A stretch of DNA of 64,000 nucleotides from an uncultured Tenacibaculum sp. (lineage in GTDB: Bacteria > Bacteroidota > Bacteroidia > Flavobacteriales > Flavobacteriaceae): the NCBI RefSeq assembly GCF_947495995.1, contig NZ_CANMAX010000002.1, forward strand, positions 789,482 through 853,481. Reading direction: 5' to 3'. Made by a program: the position numbers and the translations under genes. Of this stretch, positions 62,018 through 64,000 are shown one piece after another; the stretch's first letter is position 1, and every line of letters begins with the position of its first letter. Below the pieces are notes generated by a model. The model worked only from the letters and a program-made list of their open reading frames with translations, did not search any database and was not told the origin of the DNA.

Positions 62018-64000
62018 ATGAAAAAAATCTATTTTATATTGCTATTATTAAGCACTGTATTTTCTATTAATGCACAGATTGTAAATATACCTGATGCTAA
62101 TTTTAAAGATGCTTTATTAAATCACTCACCTGTTATTGATACTAATGTAGACGGTGAGATTCAGGTTTCAGAAGCAGAAGCTCTTACTTCCATATTAAAA
62201 ATCTCTGATGGTTTTAGTACAAATATCAAAGATCTAACAGGTCTTGAAGCATTTATCAACTTAACTAATTTAGATCTATTCGGATTTTCTGGGTTAAACA
62301 CTACCACTATTGATGTATCAAGCTTAACAGAACTAACGACACTATCGCTTCTTCATTGTAAATTGAGTTCTTTAGATGTTTCGCAAAACACAAAATTAAC
62401 AAGCTTAACCTGTGGAAGTAATAATATTTCAAACATTGATATATCTAATAACCTTGATTTAGAAAAATTTAATTGTAGTGCCAATAATTTTATTTCTGTA
62501 AACTTATCAAACAATATTAAATTAGAAGATATAGATTTAGCTTTTAATCAAATTACTTCATTAGACTTAACTCCTAACACTTCTTTAATAAAAGTAAGTA
62601 TTAGAAATAATAAGTTACAAAATTTAAATTTGAATAATGGAAACAATACTGCTATTACAAGTTTAGATGTTAGTAATAACTTGCTATCATGTATAAAAGT
62701 AGATAATGTTACTTTTTCCAGTCAAAATTCAAATTGGATTAAAGATGAATACCCTACTTATAACACTAGTTGCTCTGGAAATGAAGGACAAGCAATTGTT
62801 AACATTCCTGACGCTAATTTCAAAAAAATTCTTGTTGAGCTAACCACTTTAAATATAAACAATGATACTGAAATACAAGAATTTGAAGCTTATAACTACA
62901 CAGGTGATTCTGATGATTTAAGAATTAATGATACTGAACTTATTGAAAATTTAACAGGTATTGAAGCTTTTATTCGAATCGGTCAATTATATTTAAATAA
63001 CACTAAAGTTTCAGCCTTAGATTTATCAGCGAATAAAAGGCTCTATTATTTATCAATTCAATCGAATAAATCATTAATTAATTTAAACGTATCTCAAAAC
63101 ACTAATTTAAGAACAATACATTCTAGCTTTAACGATATCAGCCAATTAGATTTATCTAACAATATTAATTTAGAAACTTTTAGTACTACTTTTAATGATA
63201 ATATTTCTAACATAGATTTATCAAACAACATTAATTTGAAATCTATCAGATTAAGAAGTAATCCAAAGTTAAAAGATTTAAATCTTGCAAACGGTAATAA
63301 TACTAACATAACAAGTTTTTCTTCGAAATTTAATAATGCTTTATTTTGTATTCAAGTTGATAATGAAACTTATAGCATAAACAACTGGACTGATAAAGAT
63401 GATCATTCTTCTTTTAATAATGATTGTTCAAATGTATTTACATTAACACTTAATTCATCTAATGGTTCAGTTGCTAAAACTCCTGATCCTGAAAATATAA
63501 ATAATAATGACTACGATAATGGGACTAACGTAACATTAACTGCAACTCCTAACGCTGGTTATCAATTTGATGGTTGGTCAGGAGACGCTTCAGGAACTAC
63601 AAATCCATTAACCATTACAATGGATGCCGATAAAACTGTAACTGCAGTATTTAGTAAAATTCAGCATACTTTAACTACGAATGCTACTAACGGAACTATT
63701 GCTAGAAATCCAAATACTCCATCTGCTGGAACTTATGATTTCGGAACGGATGTGGTTTTAACTGCAACTCCTAACGCTGGTTATCAATTTGATGGTTGGT
63801 CAGGAGACGCTTCAGGAACTACAAATCCATTAACCATTACAATGGATGCCGATAAAACTGTAACAGCAGTATTTAGTAAAATTCAGCATACTTTAACTAC
63901 TAACGCTACTAAAGGAACAATTTCTAGAAATCCGAACACCCCAACTGCTGGAACTTATGATTTCGGAACTGATGTGGTTTTAACTGCAACTCCTAACGCT
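62018..64000 (+). CDS. Leucine-rich-repeat surface protein with InlB-type B repeats (cut by window edge)
   Basis: 661 codons are open to the window end with no stop. Signal peptide about 1-20 (ending SINAQ). Two LRR blocks, each opening with VNIPDANFK (from about residues 24 and 262), followed by LDLSNN/IDLSNN-type leucine-rich repeats. From about residue 474 there are Gly-rich repeats (TATPNAGYQFDGWSGDASGT, then MDADKTVTAVFSK) typical of InlB B/Listeria-Bacteroides repeats. Two units are nearly identical at DNA level with a 222-bp period. An adhesin or glycan-binding protein exported by T9SS is likely; the expected C-terminal sorting domain lies outside the window. Confidence 0.85.
   Translation, partial: MKKIYFILLLLSTVFSINAQIVNIPDANFKDALLNHSPVIDTNVDGEIQVSEAEALTSILKISDGFSTNIKDLTGLEAFINLTNLDLFGFSGLNTTTIDVSSLTELTTLSLLHCKLSSLDVSQNTKLTSLTCGSNNISNIDISNNLDLEKFNCSANNFISVNLSNNIKLEDIDLAFNQITSLDLTPNTSLIKVSIRNNKLQNLNLNNGNNTAITSLDVSNNLLSCIKVDNVTFSSQNSNWIKDEYPTYNTSCSGNEGQAIVNIPDANFKKILVELTTLNINNDTEIQEFEAYNYTGDSDDLRINDTELIENLTGIEAFIRIGQLYLNNTKVSALDLSANKRLYYLSIQSNKSLINLNVSQNTNLRTIHSSFNDISQLDLSNNINLETFSTTFNDNISNIDLSNNINLKSIRLRSNPKLKDLNLANGNNTNITSFSSKFNNALFCIQVDNETYSINNWTDKDDHSSFNNDCSNVFTLTLNSSNGSVAKTPDPENINNNDYDNGTNVTLTATPNAGYQFDGWSGDASGTTNPLTITMDADKTVTAVFSKIQHTLTTNATNGTIARNPNTPSAGTYDFGTDVVLTATPNAGYQFDGWSGDASGTTNPLTITMDADKTVTAVFSKIQHTLTTNATKGTISRNPNTPTAGTYDFGTDVVLTATPNA
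63541..64000 (+). repeat. 222-bp in-frame tandem repeat
   Basis: The string TGCAACTCCTAACGCT begins at 63541, 63763 and 63985, giving a 222-bp (74-residue) period. The first 120 bp of the units differ at one or very few positions. Confidence 0.9.

Overview
The window comes from a low-GC (roughly 30%) marine-type Bacteroidota, most likely a member of the Flavobacteriaceae. Supporting signs are the TAnnTTTG promoter -7 boxes, the near absence of Shine-Dalgarno sequences, a TonB receptor with a carboxypeptidase-like regulatory domain, a type IX secretion sorting domain, UMF1-family and DUF6702-type proteins, and a fused thrA. I saw no rRNA, tRNA, CRISPR array, integrase or transposase. The genes at the left edge (purB) and right edge (a large leucine-rich-repeat surface protein) are both cut.

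Layout. 1-16 kb: the end of purB; a small TonB-receptor operon that looks metal-related; an exporter; an M48 protease; msrB; two DinB-fold proteins; a LacI regulator; and a LytS/LytR-type operon (kinase, pseudokinase, LytTR regulator) next to a secreted SDYY-repeat protein that has a good LytTR operator upstream. 16-18.4 kb: ffh and folD. 18.4-35.6 kb: an uninterrupted minus-strand NAD/ADP-ribose supercluster. 35.6-48 kb: pepE, a lipocalin-like lipoprotein, four tandem paralogous secreted proteins, a tandem pair of M1 metallopeptidases, and a Crp-like regulator with an SDR reductase. 47.9-52.9 kb: thrABC preceded by an unlisted Thr/Ile-rich leader peptide and an attenuator hairpin. 53-64 kb: a GlmU-like protein, a DOMON/T9SS protein with an ankyrin partner, a thioesterase and a cyclase, fabH, an MFS transporter, htpG and the surface protein.

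The most interesting region is the supercluster. It encodes nicotinamide phosphoribosyltransferase, a non-canonical adenylosuccinate-synthetase-like enzyme, a vWA protein with a small helical partner, three ADP-ribosylglycohydrolases, a bacterial-PARG-like protein, two macrodomains, a NADAR protein, a sirtuin, KptA/Tpt1, a PPP-type phosphatase, a 2OG-Fe(II) oxygenase, an MBL hydrolase, several uncharacterised families, a short PRPP-synthetase-like enzyme and an NrtR-type Nudix regulator. I found five copies of one palindrome (TTTGYGT-N7-ACRCAAA) upstream of nrtR, prs and the nampt operon. They overlap recognisable -7 boxes, and in the last two cases they occur as pairs with the same 52-bp spacing. 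This supports one NrtR regulon in which ADP-ribose released from proteins, nucleic acids, O-acetyl-ADP-ribose or RNA-repair products is returned to NAD. Several components have no known role, and the short Prs and Nampt could instead act directly on ADP-ribose. Intergenic palindromic repeats are concentrated in this same region.
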